Positions 35,796-44,379 of a DNA stretch of 64,000 nucleotides are shown in pieces (the first letter of the stretch is position 1; each line of letters begins with the position of its first letter). The translations under genes and the position numbers were made by a program. The notes beneath the pieces are model-generated. The model was not told the origin of the DNA. It saw nothing but the letters and a program-made list of their open reading frames with translations, and did no database searches. The DNA lies in NCBI GenBank assembly GCA_964494205.1, contig CAZBRD010000012.1, positions 1 to 64,000 on the forward strand, in the 5' to 3' direction. The DNA comes from JBBTCX01 sp964494205. GTDB lineage: Bacteria > Planctomycetota > Phycisphaerae > UBA1845.

Positions 35796-38063
35796 TTATT
35801 GAGTTTCGCCGAATGATCTCTGGAAAAAAGCGAGGTCGCGAAGCTCAACCCGCTCGTCCCTAAACAAGTCAGCCTCTCGACACGTTTCCATTGGGGTCGC
35901 TTCCAGTCCCAGCAAGCATGGCGAAAACACGGCGAAGTCGGCCAGATCAACGATTAGATTGTGATCGAAATCAGCTTTGTCATAAAGGCAGCCCCAGCGC
36001 GCTAGGCTTATGGATGCATGGCCACCGGCCTGCTGGAATGAACCGCCGACATAGAGTGCCGGCTCAGGCCCAAGGCCATCGTCATGAACGTACAAAACCC
36101 GCGCTGTCGCATCGAGGCCTGTACCGAAGGGCAACCAGTTTGATCCGTCCCAAGTAGCGATTCCGTTGACTTCAACTTCTCCTGCAAGTCTGAACTTGCC
36201 ACCCGCGACCAATTTCTCTTCATACGATGTCAGCCAAAATACCTTATCGTCGAATGATTCGCCGCCGAGTCCGCTGCTGAGTTGCTCCCAACTCTCCCCA
36301 TTCCATATTGCGACTCGATTGAATGGCTCATTGCCGATCTCTTCAAAGTCGCCTCCCGCATACAGATGGTTCCCCGCGACGGCCAAGAAAGCACCACCGT
36401 CAAACGGAGGTCCAAGATAATCCCATGCTAGGCCGTTCCATCGAACAACGCGCAGCTCCCATTCACTCGGAGGCCCTATGTTTCCGCTTGCATACAGCTC
36501 GTTGCCGTTAGCGACAATGGAGCCAATAGCTATTCCTTCAAGACCGTCACCTATTGACGCCCAGTCCTCTCCATTCCAGCTTGCAATATGATTCACCTCG
36601 ATGCCGTCGGCATGAACGAATCGACCTCCGGCAATTAGGTTGCCGTCAAATTCGGTAAGCGGATAGCACTCATGGTCGACCCCGCCGCCCAACGGAGCCC
36701 AGTCTTTACCATCCCATTGAACGATGTATCCAGGTTCGGGAAATTCAAAGCCGGTATGCCATCTTGTAACCACGAGTTTTCCATCGTAAACCTTCGCGTT
36801 ACCGATACCTCCATAGAGAATTGGAAAATCGACAGCTGACAACGTAGTACCGTCCCATTTCGAAAACCTGTGCGGAGGGTTGTTATAACCAGAAATAGCA
36901 AGAAGTCCTCCCTCATGGTCAACAAGTTCCGTAACCGTTGCCATCGGTTTGCCGCGTCTCGGTCCTAATGTATTCCACGTGGCACCGTTCCAACGCGCAA
37001 TTCCGCTGGCTATCGTTTCGCCAGCCATCCCGAAATCGCCGCCGACGAAGACGTCGTCGTCAAATTGAGCGATCGCGTAAACGCGGCCATCGACGCCGCC
37101 GCCAATAGGTGCCCACTGATCACCATCCCAGCGTGCCACGCGATTGAGCTGCGTCTCGCCAGAGAACAGAAAGTCTCCTCCGATATACAGTGCTTGATTG
37201 TCGACGAGCAGCGTGTTTACGCCATGGTCGAGCGGCTCGCCGAGTGTCCCCCATTGCTCGCCGTCCCAAGTGGCCAGGTAAGGCGTGTTCATTTCGCCAG
37301 CCATGGTGAACGACCCGCCTAAGATCAGTTTTCCCTCAAAGACAGCAAGCGCCCTTACCGTAGAGTCTCCAATACCTGCGGGAAGTGCAGACCATTGCTG
37401 GCCATCCCAAAGCGCGACGCGATTCGCAGGTCCATTCCCAGCCATCGTAAATCGCCCCGCCACGACGAGTTGCCCGTTCCAGATCGTTAGCGCATTTGCA
37501 ATGTCGTTCACTCCATTGCCAAGCGCATGCCATTCCCTACCGTCCCAACGTGCAATTCGATTCGCTGTAACCTTGCCAGCTTCGGTGAAGTGTCCTGCAA
37601 CAATCAGATCTCCTTCGAAGATGGTGAGAGCGTTTACATAATAATCGCCAAGGCCCGCGCCTAACCCCGTCCAGTGAACACCATCCCATCGTGCGATCTC
37701 GTTAACCCACTCGCCGCCCGCCGTGTTAAACCCACCTGCAACGATCAACCCGTCTTGATAAGGCAAAATTGCATTCGCCTCTCCATAGGACAATCCAACG
37801 TCTAGGTTGGACCATGCGATACCGTCCCATTTCCCGATGCGGTTGATGACCACGTTTTGCGCGGTTGTTCCGGTGCCGCCAACGAAGAGAGCTGGCCACG
37901 TGCCGTCATTCCATACAGCCAGACTCCTGACGCCGCTGGTTCCTGGGTGAACAAACAAATTGTCTGCCCAGCGCGGTTCACATTGTTGGGCAAAGGATAC
38001 GTTCGCGAGCGAGGTGAAAAACGTCGCAAAGACAATAAGCTTACTCTTAATTTGACCGCGCAT
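35796..38063 (-). CDS. Secreted multi-repeat beta-propeller protein with dockerin-like C-terminus
   Basis: A 755-residue protein. ATG 38063 with GGAG 5 nt upstream; the signal peptide core is LIVFATFFTSLANVSFAQQ. About 14 repeats of ~45 residues follow the pattern 'NRIARWDGxxWxxLGxGxxxxVxALxxxxxxLxxGGxFxxAG', a planctomycete and myxobacterial propeller type. The C-terminus has DFDHNLIVDLADFAVFSPCL and RDERVELRDLAFFQRSFG, a dockerin-like pair of loop-helix units. Likely extracellular; ligand unknown. Confidence 0.8.
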   Translation of the reverse strand: MRGQIKSKLIVFATFFTSLANVSFAQQCEPRWADNLFVHPGTSGVRSLAVWNDGTWPALFVGGTGTTAQNVVINRIGKWDGIAWSNLDVGLSYGEANAILPYQDGLIVAGGFNTAGGEWVNEIARWDGVHWTGLGAGLGDYYVNALTIFEGDLIVAGHFTEAGKVTANRIARWDGREWHALGNGVNDIANALTIWNGQLVVAGRFTMAGNGPANRVALWDGQQWSALPAGIGDSTVRALAVFEGKLILGGSFTMAGEMNTPYLATWDGEQWGTLGEPLDHGVNTLLVDNQALYIGGDFLFSGETQLNRVARWDGDQWAPIGGGVDGRVYAIAQFDDDVFVGGDFGMAGETIASGIARWNGATWNTLGPRRGKPMATVTELVDHEGGLLAISGYNNPPHRFSKWDGTTLSAVDFPILYGGIGNAKVYDGKLVVTRWHTGFEFPEPGYIVQWDGKDWAPLGGGVDHECYPLTEFDGNLIAGGRFVHADGIEVNHIASWNGEDWASIGDGLEGIAIGSIVANGNELYASGNIGPPSEWELRVVRWNGLAWDYLGPPFDGGAFLAVAGNHLYAGGDFEEIGNEPFNRVAIWNGESWEQLSSGLGGESFDDKVFWLTSYEEKLVAGGKFRLAGEVEVNGIATWDGSNWLPFGTGLDATARVLYVHDDGLGPEPALYVGGSFQQAGGHASISLARWGCLYDKADFDHNLIVDLADFAVFSPCLLGLEATPMETCREADLFRDERVELRDLAFFQRSFGETQ

Positions 38064-38144
38064 GCCGCTCCACCCCACAAGGCTACAAAAGTAGATACAC
38101 CGGAAGCGACGATGTGGCGTGTCGGAATCTGACAAAACTCTTAA

Positions 38145-39869
38145 TTACGCCTTCGCATTCGATTCCAATCTGAATGCTTCAACGGCTGCGTGCACCGATG
38201 GGTAGTAGTTATCTGCTCCGATTTGATTTTCAAGCCCCATTTGCACCAATCTCTCGCGCAGCGGGCGATTCGCTCGGGCAATCAGCAATCGAATGCCTTT
38301 CTGCCTGAGCTCCTCCGTCAACCGGGACAGCGCCTCTGTCGCCGTGACGTCGATTTCCCAGACCGCCTGCATGTCGATCAGAAACCAGCGCACAGGCGTC
38401 GGGCTGGCCTGTATCAACTCGCGCACGCGCTGCACAAAATATCCGGCATTGGCAAAAAACAGCGGAGCGTAGAAGCGATAGGCGATGAGACCGGGGACGG
38501 TCTGGGCCTCTTGGTTTTCACCCAAATCGTGAAATTTCCCGGTGCCCGGCACTTCGCCGAGAACGGCATCCATCGGCCGGGCGAGTCGCGCGAGCAAATA
38601 CAGAAGCGTAATCATCACACCGAGCACGATTCCGGGAACGACACCTACGACCAGCACGCCCAACGCCACGATGATCGCCACGCCGAAGGCCATCGGGCGC
38701 AGTTTCCAGAGCGTGCGATATTCATGAAACTCAATCAGGTGCCAACCGGCGAAAATAAGAATCGACGCCAACGCCACCGTGGGTAGTGCGCGCAGCACGG
38801 GCGTGAGAAAGAGAAGAAAAATCGCGAGCATGCCCGCAGCCACAAGACTGACAATCTGCGATCGCCCACCCACCGAATCGCCGACCACCGTTCGCGATTG
38901 GCTCGCGCCGACAGAGAAGCCCTGAAACACACCGGCTGCGACATTAGCGGCTGCGAGCGCGACGAGTTCCTGATTCGCGCGAACCTCGTAACCGTTCTTC
39001 GTCGCAAACGCGCGAGCGAGAAGAATGCCCTCGGGGAACGTAAGCATGACGATGCCGATCGCGCCCGGAATGAGCGCGCCGATATCGTCCAGTGAAATCC
39101 TTGGCAGGTGGAACGACGGCAGTCCCTGCGGCACTTCGCCAACCACCCGAACGCCGTGCGCGCCAAGACTGAAGATCAACGAAATCAGAATCGCCAAAAC
39201 CGAGATGACCAGCGCCCCCGGAATCTTCGGCGCGAATCGCCGCAGCACAGTTAAAATCACAATGAACCCGACGCCGAGGAGGAATGTGAGCACATGAGTT
39301 TCGCGAATTCGGCTTGCCAGCTCCCACACCAGCGGAAAGAAATCGTGCTGCTGCACCTTGATGCCGAACCATTTGCCGAATTGCGTAGAGACGAGAATCA
39401 ACGCAGCGCCCGACAAGTATCCGACGAGCACCGGCTTCGACAGAAAATCCGCGATGACACCCGCCTGCAACTTCGCAGCCAGCAACATCAGCCCGCCGCC
39501 GATCAAGGCAACGATCGCGGCAAGGGCAGCCGCCCGCGCTGGATCGCCCGCCGCTAACGGCGCGATGGCGCTGGCCACAAGCAACGTGATGGCAGCATCA
39601 GGCCCTGCGACGACTTGCCGCGAGCTTGCGAAGACCGCGTACGCCACCATTGCAGCCAGCGCCGCATACAAGCCGTGCACCGGCGCGAGACCCGCAAGCT
39701 CCGCATAGGCCACGACGGAAGGGATCATAATCACGCAAACACTGACACCGGCAACAGTGTCGGTCACCAGTGACTGTCGAGAGCAATTTCGAAATAAACC
39801 GAGGACGGGAATCCACTGCATCAGCTTACTGTTGCTTGCAGCGGGCGCGCTCGTGGAAGTGTCGCTCAT
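38145..39869 (-). CDS. SulP-family anion (sulfate) transporter with STAS domain
   Basis: A 574-residue inner-membrane protein. The N-terminal half has the SulP signature GVSVCVIMIPSVVAYAELAGLAPVHGLYAAL and about 12 hydrophobic spans to residue ~425; a cytoplasmic STAS domain covers about 440-560, with VRWFLIDMQAVWEIDVTATEALSRL. Members carry sulfate, bicarbonate or dicarboxylates in symport; sulfate is plausible given the sat gene at 47.3 kb, but the genes are not linked. Confidence 0.93.
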   Translation of the reverse strand: MSDTSTSAPAASNSKLMQWIPVLGLFRNCSRQSLVTDTVAGVSVCVIMIPSVVAYAELAGLAPVHGLYAALAAMVAYAVFASSRQVVAGPDAAITLLVASAIAPLAAGDPARAAALAAIVALIGGGLMLLAAKLQAGVIADFLSKPVLVGYLSGAALILVSTQFGKWFGIKVQQHDFFPLVWELASRIRETHVLTFLLGVGFIVILTVLRRFAPKIPGALVISVLAILISLIFSLGAHGVRVVGEVPQGLPSFHLPRISLDDIGALIPGAIGIVMLTFPEGILLARAFATKNGYEVRANQELVALAAANVAAGVFQGFSVGASQSRTVVGDSVGGRSQIVSLVAAGMLAIFLLFLTPVLRALPTVALASILIFAGWHLIEFHEYRTLWKLRPMAFGVAIIVALGVLVVGVVPGIVLGVMITLLYLLARLARPMDAVLGEVPGTGKFHDLGENQEAQTVPGLIAYRFYAPLFFANAGYFVQRVRELIQASPTPVRWFLIDMQAVWEIDVTATEALSRLTEELRQKGIRLLIARANRPLRERLVQMGLENQIGADNYYPSVHAAVEAFRLESNAKA

Positions 39870-39903
39870 GGAAGAATCATACTGCGACCGTGAAACAATA
39901 CCC

Positions 39904-39942
39904 CCCTCTCCCTCTTAGGGAGAGGGTTGGGGAGAGGGTCTC
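39904..39942. repeat. CCCTCTCCC/GGGAGAGGG palindromic element, copy 3 (inverse orientation)
   Basis: CCCTCTCCC-TCTTA-GGGAGAGGG core followed by TTGGGGAGAGGGTCTC, the reverse complement of the layout in copies 1 and 2. It lies between the SulP start and the lipoprotein stop. Confidence 0.8.
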
Positions 39943-39980
39943 ATTGACATTCCGCACCCGGTTTTGATAAAGGCTCTGCG

Positions 39981-40436
39981 TCATCGCAGCGTCTGCATCG
40001 ACTTCTTGATCGACTCCAACTCGTCCTTATCGAAACCCCCGCGAGCACCGGCTTCGATCGTTTGGATCTGTCTACCTTTTACGAACAGCGCGACGAGGTA
40101 CGTGGTATTGGTTGGGTCCTGCGGATTCTCAAATTGAAACAGCTCGCCAGGTTGGCCGCTGTTGGTCTTGATCGATTCGCGATTGGCCAGCTTCATCCCT
40201 TCGACCGTGACCTTTTGATGTTCGAGCGCTCCCGACCAAAACGCGAGGTCGGCCGTGGTGTCTTCATTCGGCCGCGCGGTGACAGCCATCACGTGGCCCG
40301 TCGATGAAACATACTTGGCGTTATAGTGATAGGGATACTTTGTGCGAATGTATCCCGGCGGCGGATCGATCAGCGTGGATGTGCAACCAATAGCCAGAAG
40401 GCAAAGCGTCAAGACAAAAATCAATCGTGCGTGCAT
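39981..40436 (-). CDS. Lipoprotein of unknown function
   Basis: A 151-residue protein from ATG 40436, with AGGA 8 nt upstream; upstream in-frame starts overlap the neighbouring gene and lack a signal. Signal peptide LIFVLTLCLLAIGC gives lipobox AIGC. The mature part has a beta-rich core (YRTKYPYHYNAKYVSSTGHVMAVTARPN) and ends in a helical FDKDELESIKKSMQTL. No family recognised. It follows the DUF4349 gene on the same strand and is probably co-transcribed. Confidence 0.65.
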   Translation of the reverse strand: MHARLIFVLTLCLLAIGCTSTLIDPPPGYIRTKYPYHYNAKYVSSTGHVMAVTARPNEDTTADLAFWSGALEHQKVTVEGMKLANRESIKTNSGQPGELFQFENPQDPTNTTYLVALFVKGRQIQTIEAGARGGFDKDELESIKKSMQTLR

Positions 40437-40547
40437 GTTGGTGATTTCCTGTTTCCGAAAAGAGACTCTTACGCAGTCCAGTCGTGCTTCCGATTTGGTC
40501 GCGCTCCGTCTTACGAAAGGGAACGTACTTTCCATCGCCCGCCGCAA

Positions 40548-41384
40548 CTAGCGGAACAAAAGTTCCGCTCGCAACTCGCGCAACCACGCAAATGGCAAAT
40601 CCCGCTGGTCGACACCAGCCACCGCCGGCGTCCGAACGCTGAACGTGACCGTGATGGAACTAAACGCTACGCGCTTCTGAAGAAGCTCGAGCTTCGCCTG
40701 TATCGTCTCGATCTCCTCGTTGACGCGCTTCAGCTCCTTCTCGACTTCAAGGGTCTCGCTCACGTTGGCGGCCTTTTCGAGCAGCGCCACTAGTCGCTCG
40801 CGCACAACCCGCGCATTCTTTAATCGCGCTTCAAGGTCGACATGCTCCTCGGTGACGTCGAGCGCTTTTTGAACGTGATGACGAACCTCGCCGATCTTCT
40901 CGATGCGACTAATCGCGTCTGCATACGATTTGACGGGAACGCGAATCGTGATCGTCTCGCCGGTCGAAACCGCGACGTAGCCGCCAACTTCATTCGCAAT
41001 CTGCGCGACTTTCTTCACAGCATCCGTGTCCGTCGTCGCGATGTTGTAATTTGCTTCGTAGACAACAATACGTTGCGCAGCGGCAGTGTTGGCTAGGTCC
41101 GAATTGCCCTTAGCCGCAGACTCATCAAATCTAGCTTGATGATCCGGATTGCCCTTTTGATAATCAATTGCAAAGCCCGAAATTGTACTGCTCACAGGCC
41201 GCGCGTCGCGCGACCGCTCTATCGCTGGAGCAGCGCCATATGCTTCAGCGTGAGAATCGCGGCGATCGACCGGGTATACATCCCCCATCGAACTTGCAAC
41301 CGCGTGCTTGGCAGTTCGCGTCGCGCAGCCCGACAGCAGAATCGAGCAGCAGGCTATTACACTTCGAGCGATATTCGTTTTCAT
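40548..41384 (-). CDS. DUF4349 lipoprotein
   Basis: A 278-residue protein from ATG 41384, AGGA 9 nt upstream. Lipobox LSGC in CCSILLSGCATR. The DUF4349 domain spans about residues 100-260: RIVVYEANYNIATTDTDAVKKVAQIANEVGGYVA, TIRVPVKSYADAISRIEKIGEV, then a long coiled coil (DLEARLKNARVVRERLVALLEKA...ELKRVNEEIETIQAKLELL) and the closing beta strand SSITVTFS. Many members end in a membrane helix; this one does not and is instead lipid-anchored at the N-terminus. Role unknown. Confidence 0.85.
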   Translation of the reverse strand: MKTNIARSVIACCSILLSGCATRTAKHAVASSMGDVYPVDRRDSHAEAYGAAPAIERSRDARPVSSTISGFAIDYQKGNPDHQARFDESAAKGNSDLANTAAAQRIVVYEANYNIATTDTDAVKKVAQIANEVGGYVAVSTGETITIRVPVKSYADAISRIEKIGEVRHHVQKALDVTEEHVDLEARLKNARVVRERLVALLEKAANVSETLEVEKELKRVNEEIETIQAKLELLQKRVAFSSITVTFSVRTPAVAGVDQRDLPFAWLRELRAELLFR

Positions 41385-41535
41385 TGTGCGATTCCTGAAG
41401 AACATGTTCGGTACTCGCAGCAGGTTCAAGTGGAGATCAAGTAGGAGTCAGCCGCCGAATTGGATTGATATGCTATCACGAGCGCTGCTGTCCGCCAGCA
41501 CCTCATTAGGAATCATTGGACGTGCGTCGTGCCAA

Positions 41536-42099
41536 TCACTTCTCCTTGCCCTTCCCCACGTACGCCTTCGACCGCGTATCAACCTGAATCGTATCCCCGG
41601 TTTTGACGAACAGCGGGACGCGAAGTTCCAGACCATTTTCGAGTCGCGCCTCTTTCAAAATGTTCGACGCCGCACCCGCTGCGTGCGACGGGGCAGCCGT
41701 ATCCGCGACTTTGATCTGCACGATATCGGGCATGTCGAGCTTGAGCGGTCGGTCACCGACAAACATGACGCGAAACTGTTCGCCCTCTTTGAGGAACTGC
41801 TCGCAGCCGTGTAACTGCGGCTTGCCAAGGTCGCTCTCCTCAAACGACTCGCTGTCCATGAAATAGTGATGCTCGCCTTTCGCGTAGAGGTATTGCATCT
41901 GCCGGTACTTCGGCGTGACCTCTTCGATCGGCAACAATTCATCAATCGTGCGGTCGACGTGGTGGCCGTCGTAAGCATCGTGCAACGAAACGTGGATGGT
42001 GGGCTTCTGCTTGCCGCTGTGGCGGTCGGTGATTTCGTCGACGAAGAAAAAACGACTCTGGTGCTTAAGCAACATGCCGCGCTTGATCGGGACGTTCAT
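41536..42099 (-). CDS. efp: Elongation factor P family protein (divergent tip loop)
   Basis: A 187-residue protein; GGGAGG 7 nt before the ATG at 42099. Three EF-P domains: KOW-like (1-65), OB (65-130), and C-terminal OB with the strongly conserved VPLFVKTGDTIQVDTRSKAYV. It relieves ribosome stalling at proline runs. The tip loop that carries the modified lysine in E. coli (PGKG) reads SGKQKPT here: the lysine is kept but its neighbours differ, so modification by EpmA or DHS is doubtful. No modifying enzyme gene is nearby. Confidence 0.9.
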   Translation of the reverse strand: MNVPIKRGMLLKHQSRFFFVDEITDRHSGKQKPTIHVSLHDAYDGHHVDRTIDELLPIEEVTPKYRQMQYLYAKGEHHYFMDSESFEESDLGKPQLHGCEQFLKEGEQFRVMFVGDRPLKLDMPDIVQIKVADTAAPSHAAGAASNILKEARLENGLELRVPLFVKTGDTIQVDTRSKAYVGKGKEK

Positions 42100-42223
42100 G
42101 AGCTGACCTCCCTTCGCTGGAATTGGATGCAAGAATTGTACCACAAAATGTTCAACGGATCGAAGGAAAAAAGTAATCGAAGCAGCGGCAAGAACTGTGG
42201 TGGGTACCGTCGAGGCTTACTCG

Positions 42224-43129
42224 TTAACTAGCGGGCCCACTTCCGCTGTTACCTTGTACAGTGACGTCCATTAGTTGCTTAACTGTAAACAAAGATGGAT
42301 CAAAATCGGGCACGCCATCAATGGCTAAATTGCGCAGTCTGGGGGGCGTCACAATGTGAAGCACGCTCTCCCGAACGTCACCAACAAAGCAAGAACCAAA
42401 AACATCGGCCATGAATATCCCAAGTGGAATTGAGCCCGAAATCCAATGTACAGCATCTATCGGAAGTCGTGTCTTATTCTGTCGGCAAACACGGGATTCA
42501 GCGAGAACACGAGATGCCGGTAACACCATTATGCCAGGATCCCAAATCGCGCGCGTTGCTCTATTCAGATCAGGCCAAGGGAATAACTGATCAAGTGGAT
42601 AAAACGCAGCAGCAGTCCCAATCCACTGACGTAAGTTTCTTGCAGGAATTCCGTTGAAAAGAAGGAAAAAAGAAGCCGGAGTCACGCTAAGCATCTTTTG
42701 GGCCTGCTCCTCGCCTCGACCACCGAGTTCACGGAATGTGGGAGCTGCTGTGGGACCATACATTCGCTTGCACTGAAAGAGGACTCCTTTGCTAATGTTG
42801 TAATTTTGTCCTTCAATGTGCAAGCGAACGCCGAAGTCCGCACCGTATTTGCGCTCCTCGCTTGCTACATTGGTTGCGTGAAACTCCACCCCCATTTGGA
42901 CACCGTGCGAGTTGAGTTGCTCTTGAACCTGCGCAATCCCCTCAGGAACAGCGTTCCGAAAATCGTGGATAAGGTCGTCGGTGTCGGATTCTTCGCGTCG
43001 TTCACTAGTACCTTCTTGCTCATTTACTTGCATCGACTGTTGACGACGCTCTCCAACGCGGCGGCTTGCATCGCCAAACGCAGTACCGACGTTAACAGCA
43101 ATAGAACGGTCGCTGAATGGTCCAAACAT
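42224..43129 (-). CDS. Hypothetical protein with PD-(D/E)XK nuclease-like core (DUF4365-like)
   Basis: A 301-residue protein. After an acidic, poorly ordered start (1-60), the region EERKYGADFGVRLHI...KGVLFQCKRMYG gives Asp98 and Gln119-x-Lys121, the D-(E/Q)xK arrangement of restriction-type nucleases; a Glu pair at 91-92 could be the helix residue. The region after it has SFFLLFNGIP, common in DUF4365-like proteins. No methyltransferase, helicase or other defence gene is beside it. Nuclease activity is inferred from motif spacing only. Confidence 0.6.
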   Translation of the reverse strand: MFGPFSDRSIAVNVGTAFGDASRRVGERRQQSMQVNEQEGTSERREESDTDDLIHDFRNAVPEGIAQVQEQLNSHGVQMGVEFHATNVASEERKYGADFGVRLHIEGQNYNISKGVLFQCKRMYGPTAAPTFRELGGRGEEQAQKMLSVTPASFFLLFNGIPARNLRQWIGTAAAFYPLDQLFPWPDLNRATRAIWDPGIMVLPASRVLAESRVCRQNKTRLPIDAVHWISGSIPLGIFMADVFGSCFVGDVRESVLHIVTPPRLRNLAIDGVPDFDPSLFTVKQLMDVTVQGNSGSGPAS

Positions 43130-43310
43130 AAAAGGATTCTAACCCCTACTAAGTTCGTTACAAATGAGTAGTTTCGCTCTGTAGTCTTGAATCTGTCGTG
43201 GAGAACACAATTGCGATGACTATGCGAACAATGAACCTATAGTCAAACCGAACGACCGAAACTTAAGCCCAAGGCTTGATCGATCCCCGCGCCCAGCGAC
43301 AATCTCCCCC

Positions 43311-44084
43311 ATGTCCACTGAACTACTCCTGACCAAGGTCGAAAACCGCGTCGCGCTCATTACCCTCAACCGGCCCGACGTGCTCAACGCGCTCTCGCTG
43401 GAATTGATGAAGCAACTGGTCGCGCTCATGGAAGGCTATGACGCGGACCCGAACGTCAGCGTCATCGTCATCGCGGGCAGCGAGAAAGTCTTCGCAGCCG
43501 GGGCCGACATCGGCGACATGGCCGAAGCCTCCGTCGTGGACATGTACGAGCGGAACCAGTTCGCCCGCTGGATGCGCATCAAGCAGATTCGCAAGCCGAT
43601 CATCGCAGCCGTCAGCGGGTTCGCCCTCGGCGGTGGGTGCGAGCTGGCCATGCACTGCGACATGATCGTCGCGTCCGAGACCGCCCGGTTCGGCCAGCCG
43701 GAGATCAACATCGGCGTCATGCCCGGCGCGGGCGGCACGCAACGGCTCACACGCGCGATCGGCAAGTTCCGGGCGATGGAAGTGGTCCTGAACGGGAAGT
43801 TCCTCACGGCCGACGAAGCCTTCGCCGCAGGGCTGGTAACGAAGGTCGTCTCCAAGGAGCAGTTCCTCAACGAGGCGATGAAGCTCGCCGGCGAAATCGC
43901 CCAGCGACCGCTCACCGCCCTCCGCATGGCCAAGGAGGCCGTGCTCAAAGCCGACGAACTCTCCCTCACCGAGGGGCTGGAATACGAGCGCAAGCTGTTC
44001 TATACGCTTTTCGCCACCCACGACCAGAAGGAAGGCATGAAGGCCTTTCAGGAGAAGCGCCGACCCCATTTCACGGGATCGTAA
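43311..44084 (+). CDS. Enoyl-CoA hydratase/isomerase family protein
   Basis: A 257-residue crotonase-fold enzyme. Oxyanion-hole segments AAGADIGDM and ALGGGCELAMHCDM, and both catalytic glutamates, Glu111 (GGCE) and Glu131 (FGQPEINIGVMPGAGG), are present, so it should hydrate 2-enoyl-CoA thioesters. Its codons end almost always in G or C, visibly more than the neighbouring genes. It stands alone, without other beta-oxidation genes, and has no clear Shine-Dalgarno. Confidence 0.92.
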   Translation: MSTELLLTKVENRVALITLNRPDVLNALSLELMKQLVALMEGYDADPNVSVIVIAGSEKVFAAGADIGDMAEASVVDMYERNQFARWMRIKQIRKPIIAAVSGFALGGGCELAMHCDMIVASETARFGQPEINIGVMPGAGGTQRLTRAIGKFRAMEVVLNGKFLTADEAFAAGLVTKVVSKEQFLNEAMKLAGEIAQRPLTALRMAKEAVLKADELSLTEGLEYERKLFYTLFATHDQKEGMKAFQEKRRPHFTGS

Positions 44085-44118
44085 TTGGTCGGATTCGCAG
44101 CAACGTCCGCAAATAATC

Positions 44119-44146
44119 TTGACCATTTGCTGGATAGTGCTATATT
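44119..44146 (+). promoter_or_regulatory. Sigma-70-type promoter of thrS
   Basis: TTGACC (44119-44124), 16-nt spacer, TATATT (44141-44146). Transcription would start near 44153 and leave a leader of about 225 nt before thrS. Confidence 0.65.
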
Positions 44147-44152
44147 TAGAGT

Positions 44153-44379
44153 TGAAGAGTGCGGTTACACGGGGTGTGTGGCCGATTCTTGCGACCAATT
44201 GATCTAAGTAGTTGACGGTTCATTAGTTCATGATGCTCCAAACGTACTAGCCATGAAGTTCGTGTGTGGTCGAACCCGGCCTAAGCGAACGGCGTACGTG
44301 TGTCGTGAAATGATGAACCGTTTTGTTTTGGGCGATATCTAACTGACGCCGTGGATTTACTGACTCTCGGAGATTCTTT
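44153..44379 (+). promoter_or_regulatory. Long structured 5' leader of thrS
   Basis: ACGGTTCAT (44215-44223) can pair with ATGAACCGT (44311-44319), enclosing about 90 nt. Inside, GTTCG/CGAAC (44258-44262 and 44271-44275) closes a loop UGUGUGGU that contains UGU and GGU, which are threonine anticodon triplets. E. coli thrS is autoregulated through a tRNA-Thr anticodon-arm mimic; a similar operator here is only a suggestion. Confidence 0.35.

Noticed and set aside
42698..43171. Plus-strand frame with hydrophobic stretches over the PD-(D/E)XK-like gene
   Set aside because: No plausible start or domain; the minus-strand frame contains the nuclease-like motifs.
44153..44379. T-box riboswitch upstream of thrS
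   Set aside because: No T-box consensus (TGGNACCGCG) and no terminator/antiterminator pair could be found in the leader.
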